Source of the DNA: Streptomyces typhae
GTDB lineage: Bacteria > Actinomycetota > Actinomycetes > Streptomycetales > Streptomycetaceae
Assembly (NCBI RefSeq): GCF_009755605.1
Contig: NZ_WPNZ01000001.1
Coordinates: forward strand, 310,001 to 374,000
Reading direction: 5' to 3'
Length of the DNA stretch: 64,000 nt
The position numbers and the translations under genes were made by a program. Below are positions 15,473 to 24,565 of this stretch, one piece after another. The notes under the pieces are model-generated. The model was given only the letters and a program-made list of their open reading frames with translations. It searched no databases and had not been told where the DNA came from. The first letter of the stretch is position 1, and each line of letters starts with the position of its first letter.

Positions 15473-17503
15473 TCAGGACAGGGTGCCGAGGGTGGTGGCC
15501 AGTTCGGTGGGGTCCGTGGTCGGGCGGTCGCAGACGAAGTTGCGGCAGACGTAGGCCGTTTCGCGGTCGTCGAGCGCGGGCCGGTCCGCGAGGAGGGGAA
15601 GCTCGCCCCCGGCGGGCCCCGCGGCGACGACGGCGCCGGGAGCCGTACCGAGCAGGGCCACGCGGTGCATCGCACCGCCCACCGCGCCGACGACGGCGAC
15701 CTCCCGGGGCCCGTCGAGCGCGGCCTCGGCCACCGCGAGCCCGTGCCCGATGAACCGCGGCACCCGCGGCCCGAGTGCCTTGACGACGCCGAGGGCGCGC
15801 TCCGCCGCGTCCCGGTGCGGGCGCGCGCCGGTGTGCGCGGCGTACGCAAGCAGCGCGCCCGCCGCCGCCGTCCACCCGGAGGGCGCCGCGTTGTCCGTCG
15901 GGTCCTGCGGGCGCCGGATGAGCCGCTCCCCGTCCGCCGCCGTGTCGTACAGGGCGCCGGTCTCCGCGTCCACGAACTGGGCGAGGACGTGGTCGAGGAG
16001 GAACCCGGCGAAGTCGAGCCACACGCCCTCTCCGGTCACGGAGGCGAGGGTCAGGAACCCCTCGGCCACGTCGGCGTAGTCCTCCAGGACCCCGGCGTTG
16101 GCGCCCGCCTGCCCGTCCTTGGAGGTGCGGGTGAGCCGGGCCCGGTCGTCCATGTGGAGGCGTACGAGGAGATCGGCGGCCCCGACGGCCGCCGCGACCA
16201 GGTCGGGCCGGTCGAACAGCGCGCCCGTCTCGGCGAGCGCGGCGACCGCGAGGCCGTTCCAGGCGGCGACGACCTTGTCGTCGCGGCCGGGCGCGGGCCG
16301 CTCCGCGCGGGCGGCGAGCAGCCGCTCGCGGATGCCGGCGATCCGCTCGGGGTCGGCGACGGCGCCCTCCTCGCCCTGGCGAAGCTGGAGGACGGACGCG
16401 CCCTCCTCGAAGGTGCCCTCCTCGGTCACGCCGAAGTACGCGGCGGCGAGGTCGCCGTCCGCCTCGCCGAGGACCTCGCGCAGCTGCGCGGGTGTCCAGA
16501 CGTAGTAGGCGCCCTCGACGGGCCCGCCGGTCACCGGGTCGGTGCTGTCGGCGTCGAGCGCGGAGGCGAAACCGCCCTCGTTGGTGCGCAGTTCGCGGAC
16601 CAGGAAGTCGGCGGTCTCCAGTGCGACGCGGCGGGCCAGGTCGGATCCCGTGGCGCGCCACAGGTGGGCGTAGGCGCGGCACAGCAGCGCGTTGTCGTAC
16701 AGCATCTTCTCGAAGTGCGGTACGACCCACTCCCGGTCGACGGAGTAGCGGGCGAAGCCGCCGCCGAGCTGGTCGTAGATCCCGCCGCGCGCCATCCGCT
16801 CGCAGGTGTCGGCGACCATCTGAAGGGCGCCCTCGGCGCCGGTGCGCGCGTGGTGGCGGAGCAGGAACTCCACGACCATGGACGGCGGGAACTTCGGGGC
16901 GCCGCCGAAACCGCCGTGGGTCGCGTCGTAGTCCCTGGTCAGCCCGAGCAGCGCGCGGGCGAGGTCGTCCTCACCGGGCAGCTGCCCGTCCCCGAAGGAG
17001 AGCTGCCGCTCCGACAGATCCTTGACGATCTTCCCCGCGACCTCGCCGACCTCGTCCCGGCGGTCCGCCCAGGCCCGCCGCACCCCGTCGAGCACCTGCG
17101 CGAAGGACGGCATGCCGTGGCGCGGCTCGGGCGGGAAGTAGGTGCCGAAGTAGAAGGGTTCGGCGTCGGCGGTCAGGAACACCGTCATCGGCCACCCGCC
17201 CTGGCCGGTCGCCGCCTGGACGGCCTCCATGTAGACGGCGTCGACGTCGGGCCGCTCCTCGCGGTCGACCTTGATGTTCACGAAGTGCTCGTTCATGAGC
17301 GCGGCCGTGGTGTCGTCCTCGAAGGATTCGTGCGCCATGACGTGACACCAGTGGCAGCTCGAATAGCCGACGGAGAGCAGCACCGGCACACCGCGCTCGC
17401 GGGCCGCGGCGAACGCCTCGGCCGACCACGGCCACCAGTCGACCGGGTTGTCGGCGTGCTGGAGCAGGTAGGGGGACGTCTCATGGGCCAGTCGGTTCGG
17501 CAT
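15473..17503 (-). CDS. DUF255 thioredoxin-fold protein (YyaL/SSP411 type)
   Basis: 676 residues. The N-terminal thioredoxin-like domain holds [39 protein letters not shown] (CxxC) and [18 protein letters not shown] text read here as [20 protein letters not shown] helical (alpha/alpha)6 barrel related to N-acylglucosamine epimerases follows. The family (human SSP411/SPATA20) is widespread, but its reaction is unknown; a redox role is suggested by the CxxC. ATG at 17501-17503 fits the conserved MPNRLAHET start; another in-frame ATG lies nine bases upstream. It is divergent from the STAND operon with 182 bp between. Confidence 0.88.
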   Translation of the reverse strand: MPNRLAHETSPYLLQHADNPVDWWPWSAEAFAAARERGVPVLLSVGYSSCHWCHVMAHESFEDDTTAALMNEHFVNIKVDREERPDVDAVYMEAVQAATGQGGWPMTVFLTADAEPFYFGTYFPPEPRHGMPSFAQVLDGVRRAWADRRDEVGEVAGKIVKDLSERQLSFGDGQLPGEDDLARALLGLTRDYDATHGGFGGAPKFPPSMVVEFLLRHHARTGAEGALQMVADTCERMARGGIYDQLGGGFARYSVDREWVVPHFEKMLYDNALLCRAYAHLWRATGSDLARRVALETADFLVRELRTNEGGFASALDADSTDPVTGGPVEGAYYVWTPAQLREVLGEADGDLAAAYFGVTEEGTFEEGASVLQLRQGEEGAVADPERIAGIRERLLAARAERPAPGRDDKVVAAWNGLAVAALAETGALFDRPDLVAAAVGAADLLVRLHMDDRARLTRTSKDGQAGANAGVLEDYADVAEGFLTLASVTGEGVWLDFAGFLLDHVLAQFVDAETGALYDTAADGERLIRRPQDPTDNAAPSGWTAAAGALLAYAAHTGARPHRDAAERALGVVKALGPRVPRFIGHGLAVAEAALDGPREVAVVGAVGGAMHRVALLGTAPGAVVAAGPAGGELPLLADRPALDDRETAYVCRNFVCDRPTTDPTELATTLGTLS

Positions 17504-17561
17504 GGCCCCCATCCTCGCGCACCGCGGCCCCGATCCGCGGAGTCGCTCGCGCCGACGCCTC

Positions 17562-17665
17562 GTACGCAGGACACTGACACGTACATGTAGAGGTACGGCG
17601 CAGACGTATTCGGTTCGGGTATGGGGCAGACGTACCTGGATCAGGTACGGGACACAGGCACGTGC
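17562..17665. promoter_or_regulatory. Nested direct repeats upstream of the STAND-CHAT operon
   Basis: An inner pair, GTACGGCGCAGACGTA (17593-17608) and GTATGGGGCAGACGTA (17619-17634), is spaced 26 bp start to start. An outer pair (17562-17584 and 17645-17665) shares GTACG, GGACAC and CACGT blocks in the same order. The arrangement suggests binding sites for a dedicated regulator on one or both divergent promoters. No clear -10/-35 was fixed. Confidence 0.45.
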
Positions 17666-17685
17666 CGCTCTCGGAGGGGGACCAC

Positions 17686-20600
17686 ATGCGGGACAGCCAT
17701 CGGGCCGAGGCCGAGGGGCTGTTGGCACGGGCGGTCGAGGAGGAGGTCCGGCGGACCGGCGGGCGCTCCGACGGCGGTGTGCTCCTGTCCCGGGCGCGCG
17801 GCGCCCTCGACGCCATGGCGCAGACGGCGGCCGAGGAGTACGAGGCGTACACACGAGCCCTCGACGAGGCGGCGGCCGGGCAGCTGACGTTCGGCCAGCG
17901 GTACGCGAAGGAGGGCGCGGGCACGCCGCTCCTCGTCGCGGCCGTCGCCGCCGTCGCCGCCACGGTGGCCGACCTCGCGCTCGGCACGGGCGGCTCCACG
18001 GCGCTCGGCGCGGGTGCCGCCGTCGCGGTGGCGGGGGCCGCGGCGACGGTGGTGAAGGTGACGGCGTCACACGTCCCGGCCGCGCAGCGGCACGCGGGCG
18101 CGGTGAGCCAGCCGGGCGGGCCCGAGCAGTTGCGGTTGCAGTGGCTGACGGCTCTGGAGGTGCGGGGCATCCGGCCGTTCCTCGACCAGCAGCGCGTCCT
18201 GACGGCCGCGTCGGGCGGCGGCGTGGCGGGCGGCGCGCAGAAGAAGGCGGCGCCGCAGCTGCGGCGCACCGACAAGAGCGCGGCGGCACGGCGGCGCACC
18301 GTACTCGAACAGTCCTACCATCAGCTCCCGCAGTCGCAGGGGCCGTTCGCGGGGCGGCGCGCCGAGCTCGGGCGCATCGCGCAGTGGGTACACGCGGGCC
18401 GCGCGAGCACCCGGACCCGGCCGACGGTCGTCGTGCTGCACGGCCCGCAGGGCGCCGGGCGGTCCTCGCTCGCGGTGCAGGCGGCGCACGACCTGAAGGA
18501 CCAGTTCCGCGGCGCCTGCCTGGTGGATCTGCGCGGTGACACGCCCGGCGCCCCGCCGCTGTCCACGCGCGACGCCCTGCTGCACCTCCTGAACCGCCTC
18601 GGCGCTCCGCGCGAACAACTGCTCTTCCGGGAGCGCTCCACGCAGGAGCAGCAGGTCAAACGGCTCAGCGAGCTCTACCACAAGCACCTGACGGGCGTGG
18701 AGGTCGTCATCGTGCTCGACGACGCCGCCGACCCCGAGCAGGTCCGCGTCCTCGTCCCCGAGCGCTCCGACAGCCTCGTCCTCGTCACCGCCCGCGAACC
18801 CCTCGACCTGCCGGAGGACCTGCCCGCGTCGGTGCACCGGCTCCCGGTCCAGGCCCTGGACACGGCGGGCGCGGAGCAACTGCTCCGCGAGTCGGCGCAG
18901 GACCTCGCGGGGCCCTACGACGCGGCGTCCCTCGACACCGTGCGGGACCTGTGCGGCGGCCTTCCGCTCGCGCTGCGCGCCGCCGGTTCGTCCCTCGGCC
19001 CGCGCACCCCGCTGCAACTGGTCGCCGACCTGTCCGCGTACGGGCCCCTGGACGCCGTACCCCCCGTCGAGCGCGCGCTGCTGCTGCGCTACACCGACCA
19101 GTCGGAGACGGCGCGGCGCCTGCTGCGGCGGCTCGCGCTCGCCGGGCGGGCCTCGCTCGGCGCTGCGGCCGCGGCGGCGCTGCTCGCCACCTCCGAGGCG
19201 GAGGCGGGGCGCCAGCTCGCCGCCCTCGCGCGGGCCGGGCTCATCGACCACGTACGGGGCGACCGGTACCGCCTGCACGACCTCGTCCGCGCCTTCGCGC
19301 AGGCCCGGCTCGCCGACGAGGAGGAGCCCGCGGAGCGCACGGCCGCGCAGGAGCGGCTCATCGCCGGCTACGGCGAGCTCGCCGACTCCGTGATCCGCCT
19401 CGTCGACGGCAAGACGTCCACGCGCGCCGACCACTTCGGGCAGCACGGCTTCACGTCCCTGGACTCCGCGCTGCGCTGGCTCGACGACGAGTCGACCTTC
19501 ATCACGGCGGCGCTCAGGCACGCCGAGGGCGTGGACCCGCAGGCGGTCCTCAACCTGCTCGGTGCCCTGTGCGACTACTGCCTGCTGCGCGGCGACCTCT
19601 ACCGCCTCGGCGATATCAGCGAGTTCGCGCAGTCCCTGGAGAAGGCGGGCGCGGGCGCCCCCGGCACGGCCGGGCAGAAGCGCATGGAGCGCAGCGTGCA
19701 GTGGCGCACCGGTATCGCGGCCCGCCAGATCGGCGACCTCGACCAGGCCCGCTCCACGCTCTCCTCCGTCGTCGACCTGTACTTCGAGGCCCACCAGGAC
19801 GCGGGCGCGGCCCGTGCCCTCGGCTCCCTCGGCATCACCCTGCACCACCAGGGCAATCTGTCCGAGGCCGCGGCGCGCCTGCGCGAGGCGCTCGACCTCC
19901 AGGTCTCCGCGGACCTCGCGGGCGACCGCGCCTGGACCCTGCACGCACTCGCCGCCGTCGAACGCGACCGCTCCCGGCTCGGCGACGCCCTGGAGATGCT
20001 GAACACTGCCCTGGCCCTGCACCGCGACAGCGAGTCCGTGCACGGCGAGGCCTGGGCGCACTTCCAGCTCGGCCAGGTGTGTCTGCGGATGGGCGAGGTG
20101 GAGCGCGCCGAGGAGGAGCTGCGGCGGGCCCTCGATCTGTACGCCACCACCCGCGACGCCCGCGGCGAGGCCTGGGCCCTCACCCAGCTCGCCCGCGCCC
20201 GCCTGGTCGCGGGCGATCCGGCGCCCGCCGTGGACGGCCTGCGCGAGGCCGTCTCCCGGCATCGCGACAACGAGGACGCCCGCGGGGAGGCCTGGTCCCT
20301 GTACTACCTGGGCCAGGCCCTGGAGGAGGCGGGCGATCTCGCGCAGGCCGTCCGCGACCTGGAGCGGGCCCGCACGATGTTCTCGCGCATGCGCGACGTG
20401 TACGGCCTGGCCTGCGCCCGCCACCACTCGGCCCGCGTCACCCGCGACCAGCGCGCCGCGCAGACCGGCTCCCTGCGCAACTCCGGCTTCGCCCGGCAGC
20501 TCCTGATGGACGCGCGCGCCGACTTCCAGCGCATCGGGGTCGCGCACGGCGAGGCGTGGACCTGCCTGGAGCTGGCGGTCGTCGACGCGGGCAACGCCCG

Positions 20601-20949
20601 CACCCAGGCGGCCCTCTCCCTCTGCGACGAGGCCGTCGCCCTGTTCGCCTCCTACGGCGACCGGCGCGGCGAGGACTGGGCCCACTTCCTGCGCGCCACC
20701 CTCCTGCCCTACGCCTCCCCCGGCGGCTGGGAGATCGGCACCGCGGTCGCCCAGGAGGAACTCGCCCAGCTCTCCCGCACCGCCCATCCCCTGCGGGACG
20801 GGAAGCTCGACGAGTACGTGGAGGCGTATCTGCTGTTGCTGGAGCGGGGGGCGGAGCTGGATGCGGGGTGGCAGGGGTGGCGGCTGGGGATGACGCCTAG
20901 TCGGCATGCCAGGGAGATCATGGGCGTTCCGGTGGCCGGTGCCCAATAG
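17686..20949 (+). CDS. STAND/NB-ARC NTPase with C-terminal TPR repeats
   Basis: 1087 residues. Residues 1-75 are helical and charged. Residues about 80-128 are two hydrophobic Ala/Val stretches that could anchor or oligomerise the protein. The NB-ARC core follows: [11 protein letters not shown] (221-231), a P-loop GPQGAGRSS (253-261) with Arg replacing the usual Lys, Walker [12 protein letters not shown] (340-350), sensor LVLVTAR (364-370) and [10 protein letters not shown] (425-434). A winged-helix-like region and about eight TPRs occupy the C-terminal half, with repeated [12 protein letters not shown] and [12 protein letters not shown] blocks. No SARP DNA-binding domain is present, so it is not an AfsR regulator. 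ATG at 17686 follows GGAGGGGG. First gene of a four-gene operon with a CHAT protease; likely its sensor switch. Confidence 0.85.
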   Translation: MRDSHRAEAEGLLARAVEEEVRRTGGRSDGGVLLSRARGALDAMAQTAAEEYEAYTRALDEAAAGQLTFGQRYAKEGAGTPLLVAAVAAVAATVADLALGTGGSTALGAGAAVAVAGAAATVVKVTASHVPAAQRHAGAVSQPGGPEQLRLQWLTALEVRGIRPFLDQQRVLTAASGGGVAGGAQKKAAPQLRRTDKSAAARRRTVLEQSYHQLPQSQGPFAGRRAELGRIAQWVHAGRASTRTRPTVVVLHGPQGAGRSSLAVQAAHDLKDQFRGACLVDLRGDTPGAPPLSTRDALLHLLNRLGAPREQLLFRERSTQEQQVKRLSELYHKHLTGVEVVIVLDDAADPEQVRVLVPERSDSLVLVTAREPLDLPEDLPASVHRLPVQALDTAGAEQLLRESAQDLAGPYDAASLDTVRDLCGGLPLALRAAGSSLGPRTPLQLVADLSAYGPLDAVPPVERALLLRYTDQSETARRLLRRLALAGRASLGAAAAAALLATSEAEAGRQLAALARAGLIDHVRGDRYRLHDLVRAFAQARLADEEEPAERTAAQERLIAGYGELADSVIRLVDGKTSTRADHFGQHGFTSLDSALRWLDDESTFITAALRHAEGVDPQAVLNLLGALCDYCLLRGDLYRLGDISEFAQSLEKAGAGAPGTAGQKRMERSVQWRTGIAARQIGDLDQARSTLSSVVDLYFEAHQDAGAARALGSLGITLHHQGNLSEAAARLREALDLQVSADLAGDRAWTLHALAAVERDRSRLGDALEMLNTALALHRDSESVHGEAWAHFQLGQVCLRMGEVERAEEELRRALDLYATTRDARGEAWALTQLARARLVAGDPAPAVDGLREAVSRHRDNEDARGEAWSLYYLGQALEEAGDLAQAVRDLERARTMFSRMRDVYGLACARHHSARVTRDQRAAQTGSLRNSGFARQLLMDARADFQRIGVAHGEAWTCLELAVVDAGNARTQAALSLCDEAVALFASYGDRRGEDWAHFLRATLLPYASPGGWEIGTAVAQEELAQLSRTAHPLRDGKLDEYVEAYLLLLERGAELDAGWQGWRLGMTPSRHAREIMGVPVAGAQ

Positions 20950-20995
20950 GCGGTACATAGTGGGGTGTTGACGACGCGGACGGGGGTGGGGCGCC

Positions 20996-23236
20996 ATGCG
21001 TGACCGGCTGCCGGAAGATCCGGCGCCCTCCAAGGGCCCGCGCCGGCTGACGGATCTGCCTCCGCCGCTCGCGTCGTTCCTCCGGCCCGGCGACGAGAGT
21101 CCGGCGGTTCTGGAGCTGTACGGGCGCTCGGACGTCGCGGTGTTCAGGCTGGCAATCCGCCTCGCGAGACTGGCCCGGCAGCCGGAGTCGGGGCAGCGGT
21201 TCCGGCCCTGCTGGGTGACGGTCGGCACGGCGGGCACGGCGGCGCCGGACCTGTTCCTGCTGGGGCTGGCCGAACGCCTGCTGCACGGCCGTCCTCCGCC
21301 CGTTCTGTACGAGCTGCTGTCGGCCGATCCCGACTATTTCACCGACGTTCTGGTACGGGAGTGCCGAAAGGCCCTGCTGGACCTGCCCTGTCTGGTGGTC
21401 GTGGACGGGTGGGCCGACACCGGACTGGCGGGGACCGCCGCCCGGCTGACCGAGGGCACGCGGTGCCGGGTGCTGCTGATGTCCAAGGCCCGGCGCCGGG
21501 CGGCCACCACGGGAGCGGTGGGGTACGAGGTCCCCGCGGGGGCGGACAGCGGCGAGGCGAGGTCCGGCCGAGCCGATGAGGCGCCCTTGGACCGGCTCCT
21601 GCTGGCTGCCGCCCTGAGCGGCTCGCTGAACCTCACAGAAGAGGCGGACGCCTGCGCCGACCTGGCCGTCCGGCTCCTGTGCCAAGGCGACCCCGACAGC
21701 GCGGCGCTCCTCGACCTGCTCGAACCCCATCTGGTGGGACGACAGGGCCTGTTCCGGCTGCTGCGGCTGAAACATGCTCTCCTGGGCCGTACGGGCAACT
21801 GGGAACCCCTGCGGACCGTGATCGCCGCGGCGGTACGGGAGACGGGTCGCCCCCTGCCGGCCGTGGACGTGCTGGCTCCGCTCGCCACCGCCCGCGCGGC
21901 CCGCGAGACAGCGGTCGCCCGACGCCACGCGGGCGCCTTGGGCGAGGCGATGGCAACCCTCGACACCATCCCCGACTCCACACCACCGGACGGCTGGGCC
22001 CTGCACACCCGTGCAGCCGTGCTCTGCGACAAGGGCGAACCGGCGGGCGCCGAGCGGCTGTTGCGCAGCGCCGTCGAAGCGCACCAGGTACGCGGTGACG
22101 TACGCGGAGAGGCCTGGGCCATCCACCACTACGGCCGTCAGCGACTGATCCGCGGTGCCCTGGAGGAGGCACGGAAGCACCTGGAGACCGCGCGGCACAT
22201 GTTCGTCGGACTGGGTGACCAGCAGGGGCGGGCCTGGTCCACGACGGAGCTGGGGCGGGCGCAGCTGCTGCACGGCGCGTACGGGGAGGCCGTCCACACC
22301 CTGAGCAAGGGGCTCGGCCTGCATTTGTCCAACCAGGATCTGCGGGGCAAGTACTGGACGTATCTGTATCTGGCCCTGGCACACGCCGAGTCCGACGCAC
22401 CGGCGCAGGCCACACCGTTGGTCCGGGACGCGGCACGGAACTTCCACCGCATTCCCGACCTGCTGGGGGTGGCCTGGGCGCGGCACTTCCACGCAATCCT
22501 GCTGTCGGGCGTCCCCGGTACCGCGGACAAAGCCGAGAGCCATCTGCGCTCCGCCCGCGCGGGCTTCCGCCAGGCCGGGTGCCGGCACGGCGAGGCCTGG
22601 AGCCTGCTGGAGCTGGCGGAGCTGCGCCGCAAGGAGACGGGGCTCGGTGGCGGGACTGTCACCTACGCACAGGCACGCCGCCTGTTCGCAGCGATCGGGG
22701 ACGAGTCCACCCGGCGGTGGACCCGTCCGCTGCCCTTGATCACCTCGGCGACGGCCCGCTTCCCGGAGCGCCCTCCCCTCCTCGCCCGCCTCGTCGTCCC
22801 CGAACCGGGCGCCGCCTTCGACTGGGGCGTCCTCATCCCGGCGGCCCACTCCCTCGTCCGTCTCACCCTCCACGACGAGCGCTCCACCGCCGGTACGGCA
22901 TCCCGCATCGCCCTCCACATCGACCCCGGCCCCGACCACCCCTGGTCCACCCCCACCGCCGACCACCCCTGGCTCACCGCCCGTGCCACCCCCCTCACCG
23001 CCGCCGACGTCGAACCCGCCCACGCCGTCACCCTCAAACCGTCGCCCCGCGACCCGGACGGCGCCGAGTTCCTGTTCACGCCGCGCCGGGCGGGGCGGCA
23101 CCGGCTGCTGTTCACCGTCGAGGACTCGGCCACGGCCACCGTCCTTCAGCAGGTCGAGACGTACATCGACGTCACCGACGGCGAGGCCGGGACCCCGGAC
23201 GCCGCCGGGTCGCCAGAAGCGCTGCGGAGGGCCTAG
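20996..23236 (+). CDS. Large TPR protein, degenerate STAND-like, with C-terminal beta domain
   Basis: 746 residues, not assignable to a named family. Residues 35-175 look like a decayed NTPase core: a Walker-B-like CLVVVDGWAD (132-141) and CRVLLMSKARR (157-167), but no P-loop. Residues about 300-570 are TPR-like, with GEAWAIHHYGRQRLIRGALE and RHGEAWSLLELAELR matching the style of the upstream protein. Residues about 590-735 look beta-rich (LVRLTLHDERSTAG, FTPRRAGRHRLLFTVED), possibly an Ig-like ligand or partner domain. It starts 46 bp after the STAND gene and ends 6 bp before the CHAT gene, so it belongs to the same operon. A role as adaptor or sensor is inferred. Confidence 0.75.
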   Translation: MRDRLPEDPAPSKGPRRLTDLPPPLASFLRPGDESPAVLELYGRSDVAVFRLAIRLARLARQPESGQRFRPCWVTVGTAGTAAPDLFLLGLAERLLHGRPPPVLYELLSADPDYFTDVLVRECRKALLDLPCLVVVDGWADTGLAGTAARLTEGTRCRVLLMSKARRRAATTGAVGYEVPAGADSGEARSGRADEAPLDRLLLAAALSGSLNLTEEADACADLAVRLLCQGDPDSAALLDLLEPHLVGRQGLFRLLRLKHALLGRTGNWEPLRTVIAAAVRETGRPLPAVDVLAPLATARAARETAVARRHAGALGEAMATLDTIPDSTPPDGWALHTRAAVLCDKGEPAGAERLLRSAVEAHQVRGDVRGEAWAIHHYGRQRLIRGALEEARKHLETARHMFVGLGDQQGRAWSTTELGRAQLLHGAYGEAVHTLSKGLGLHLSNQDLRGKYWTYLYLALAHAESDAPAQATPLVRDAARNFHRIPDLLGVAWARHFHAILLSGVPGTADKAESHLRSARAGFRQAGCRHGEAWSLLELAELRRKETGLGGGTVTYAQARRLFAAIGDESTRRWTRPLPLITSATARFPERPPLLARLVVPEPGAAFDWGVLIPAAHSLVRLTLHDERSTAGTASRIALHIDPGPDHPWSTPTADHPWLTARATPLTAADVEPAHAVTLKPSPRDPDGAEFLFTPRRAGRHRLLFTVEDSATATVLQQVETYIDVTDGEAGTPDAAGSPEALRRA

Positions 23237-23242
23237 ACAGAG

Positions 23243-24565
23243 ATGGCCCACGAGCTGCCCACCCGCATCACGCACGACCCGAGCCTCGGCTTCACCCGGC
23301 TGCCGCGGCGTGTGATCCGCCACCCCGACCTGGTCGTCGGCCTCGACGCCCGGCGCGACGACGAGAACGTACGGGCCCGGATGTACGGGCCCGCCGTCCC
23401 CTCGCTCAGCGGCTCCGAGCACACCGTCACGCTCAGGGTGCGGCCCCGCGAGGTCCGTTCGGTGGCCGCGCGGCTGCGGCAGATGTGGCGGGACGAGTTC
23501 GTGGCCCTGACACCCCTGGACCCGACGGGCCGCCCCGCCCCGGGCCGCACCCCGCTCCCGTACGCCTCCCTGGTCGACCTCACCGCCGAACCGGAGGCCG
23601 AACTCCGCGCCGCCCTCGCCCGGCTCGCCCTCTACGGGACGCAGCTCCTGTACGACGTGCTCCTCGGCGGCGAGGACGAGGAGCTCAAACTCTTCCGCGG
23701 CTTCCTGACGGACGCCCTGAGCAGCGACCGGGCCCTGCGCATCCGCTTCCACTCCGATCTGTTCCTGCCCTGGCCGATGCTGTGTCTCCCGGCCGCCGCC
23801 GACGACGACGGCAACGATGGCGACGACGACGGCGAGGGACCGGCCCCGGAGCGGGTGTTCCCGCGCTTCCTCGGCTACCGGCACCAACTGGAGCACACCG
23901 GCGGCAACGCCTACGCCCGCGTCGCCGACGACCGCGACCCGCCGCCCCGCAGGGCCCCCGCGGTCAGCCTCAACCACGACACCGGCGTGGACGCCCAGGG
24001 CCTGACCCTGGCCGCCGAGGTCGCCGCCGCTCTCGCCGACGGCAACGACTTCGTGGAGCGCACCACCCGCGCCGAACTGGAGCGCGCCCTGCGCGACAGC
24101 CTCCTGGACGAGCAGCTCATGTACTTCTGGTGCCACGGCCACTTCACCGCGTCCGGCGACGAACCCCCGTACCTCGTACTGAGACTCTCCGACCAGCGGG
24201 CCATCGACGCCTACACCCTGCGCGCCCACCGCCCGCCCCTGGACGCCTGCGTGCCCTTCCGGCCCTTCGTGCTGCTCAACGCATGTTTCGCGGGGCTGCC
24301 CGGCAACGCCGACCTGGCGTATCTGGGGCGGGCCCTGTTCGACGCGGGGGCCTGCGGGATCCTGGGGCCGCAGATCGAGATGCCGCAGCGGTTCGCCGCC
24401 GAGTACGCGCTCGCCTTCGTCACCCGCTATCTGGCGGGGCGCGAGACCGCAGGGGGCATCGCCCACGACCTGGCCCGCCACTTCGCGGACACCTGCCGCA
24501 ACCCGCTGGGCTTCGCGTACGCCCTGCACAGCGGCATGGACAGCCGATTGGAGCGCACCGCGTGA
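23243..24565 (+). CDS. CHAT-domain caspase-like protease
   Basis: 440 residues. The C-terminal half is a CHAT (caspase HetF-associated with TPRs) peptidase: LFLPWPMLCLP matches the LPWE-type entry motif, QLMYFWCHGHF carries the catalytic histidine (H298), and FVLLNACFAGLPGN the nucleophile cysteine (C348), followed by YLGRALFDAGACGILGPQ. The N-terminal 150 residues match nothing I recognise. CHAT proteases are kept inactive by partner proteins and, once triggered, cut specific targets. An acidic tract (DDDGNDGDDDGEG, 187-199) splits the fold after strand 1. Start ATG at 23243, GGAGG 12 bases upstream. Its TGA overlaps the next gene's GTG. Confidence 0.85.
   Translation: MAHELPTRITHDPSLGFTRLPRRVIRHPDLVVGLDARRDDENVRARMYGPAVPSLSGSEHTVTLRVRPREVRSVAARLRQMWRDEFVALTPLDPTGRPAPGRTPLPYASLVDLTAEPEAELRAALARLALYGTQLLYDVLLGGEDEELKLFRGFLTDALSSDRALRIRFHSDLFLPWPMLCLPAAADDDGNDGDDDGEGPAPERVFPRFLGYRHQLEHTGGNAYARVADDRDPPPRRAPAVSLNHDTGVDAQGLTLAAEVAAALADGNDFVERTTRAELERALRDSLLDEQLMYFWCHGHFTASGDEPPYLVLRLSDQRAIDAYTLRAHRPPLDACVPFRPFVLLNACFAGLPGNADLAYLGRALFDAGACGILGPQIEMPQRFAAEYALAFVTRYLAGRETAGGIAHDLARHFADTCRNPLGFAYALHSGMDSRLERTA

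Noticed and set aside
15402..16730. Minus-strand frame inside the DUF255 gene with Arg-rich text
   Set aside because: Out-of-frame shadow of the DUF255 coding sequence, without a start context or motif.
17686..20949. AfsR/SARP-type antibiotic regulator
   Set aside because: No N-terminal SARP DNA-binding or BTAD domain; instead a hydrophobic segment and a CHAT partner.
18067..21237. 1056-codon open frame antisense to the STAND gene
   Set aside because: High GC keeps antisense frames open; text is Arg/Ala/Gly-rich without domains, and the sense frame has NB-ARC and TPR motifs.
20918..24529. 1203-codon open frame antisense to the TPR and CHAT genes
   Set aside because: Spurious antisense of the same kind: no domain content, and it crosses three sense genes with real motifs.
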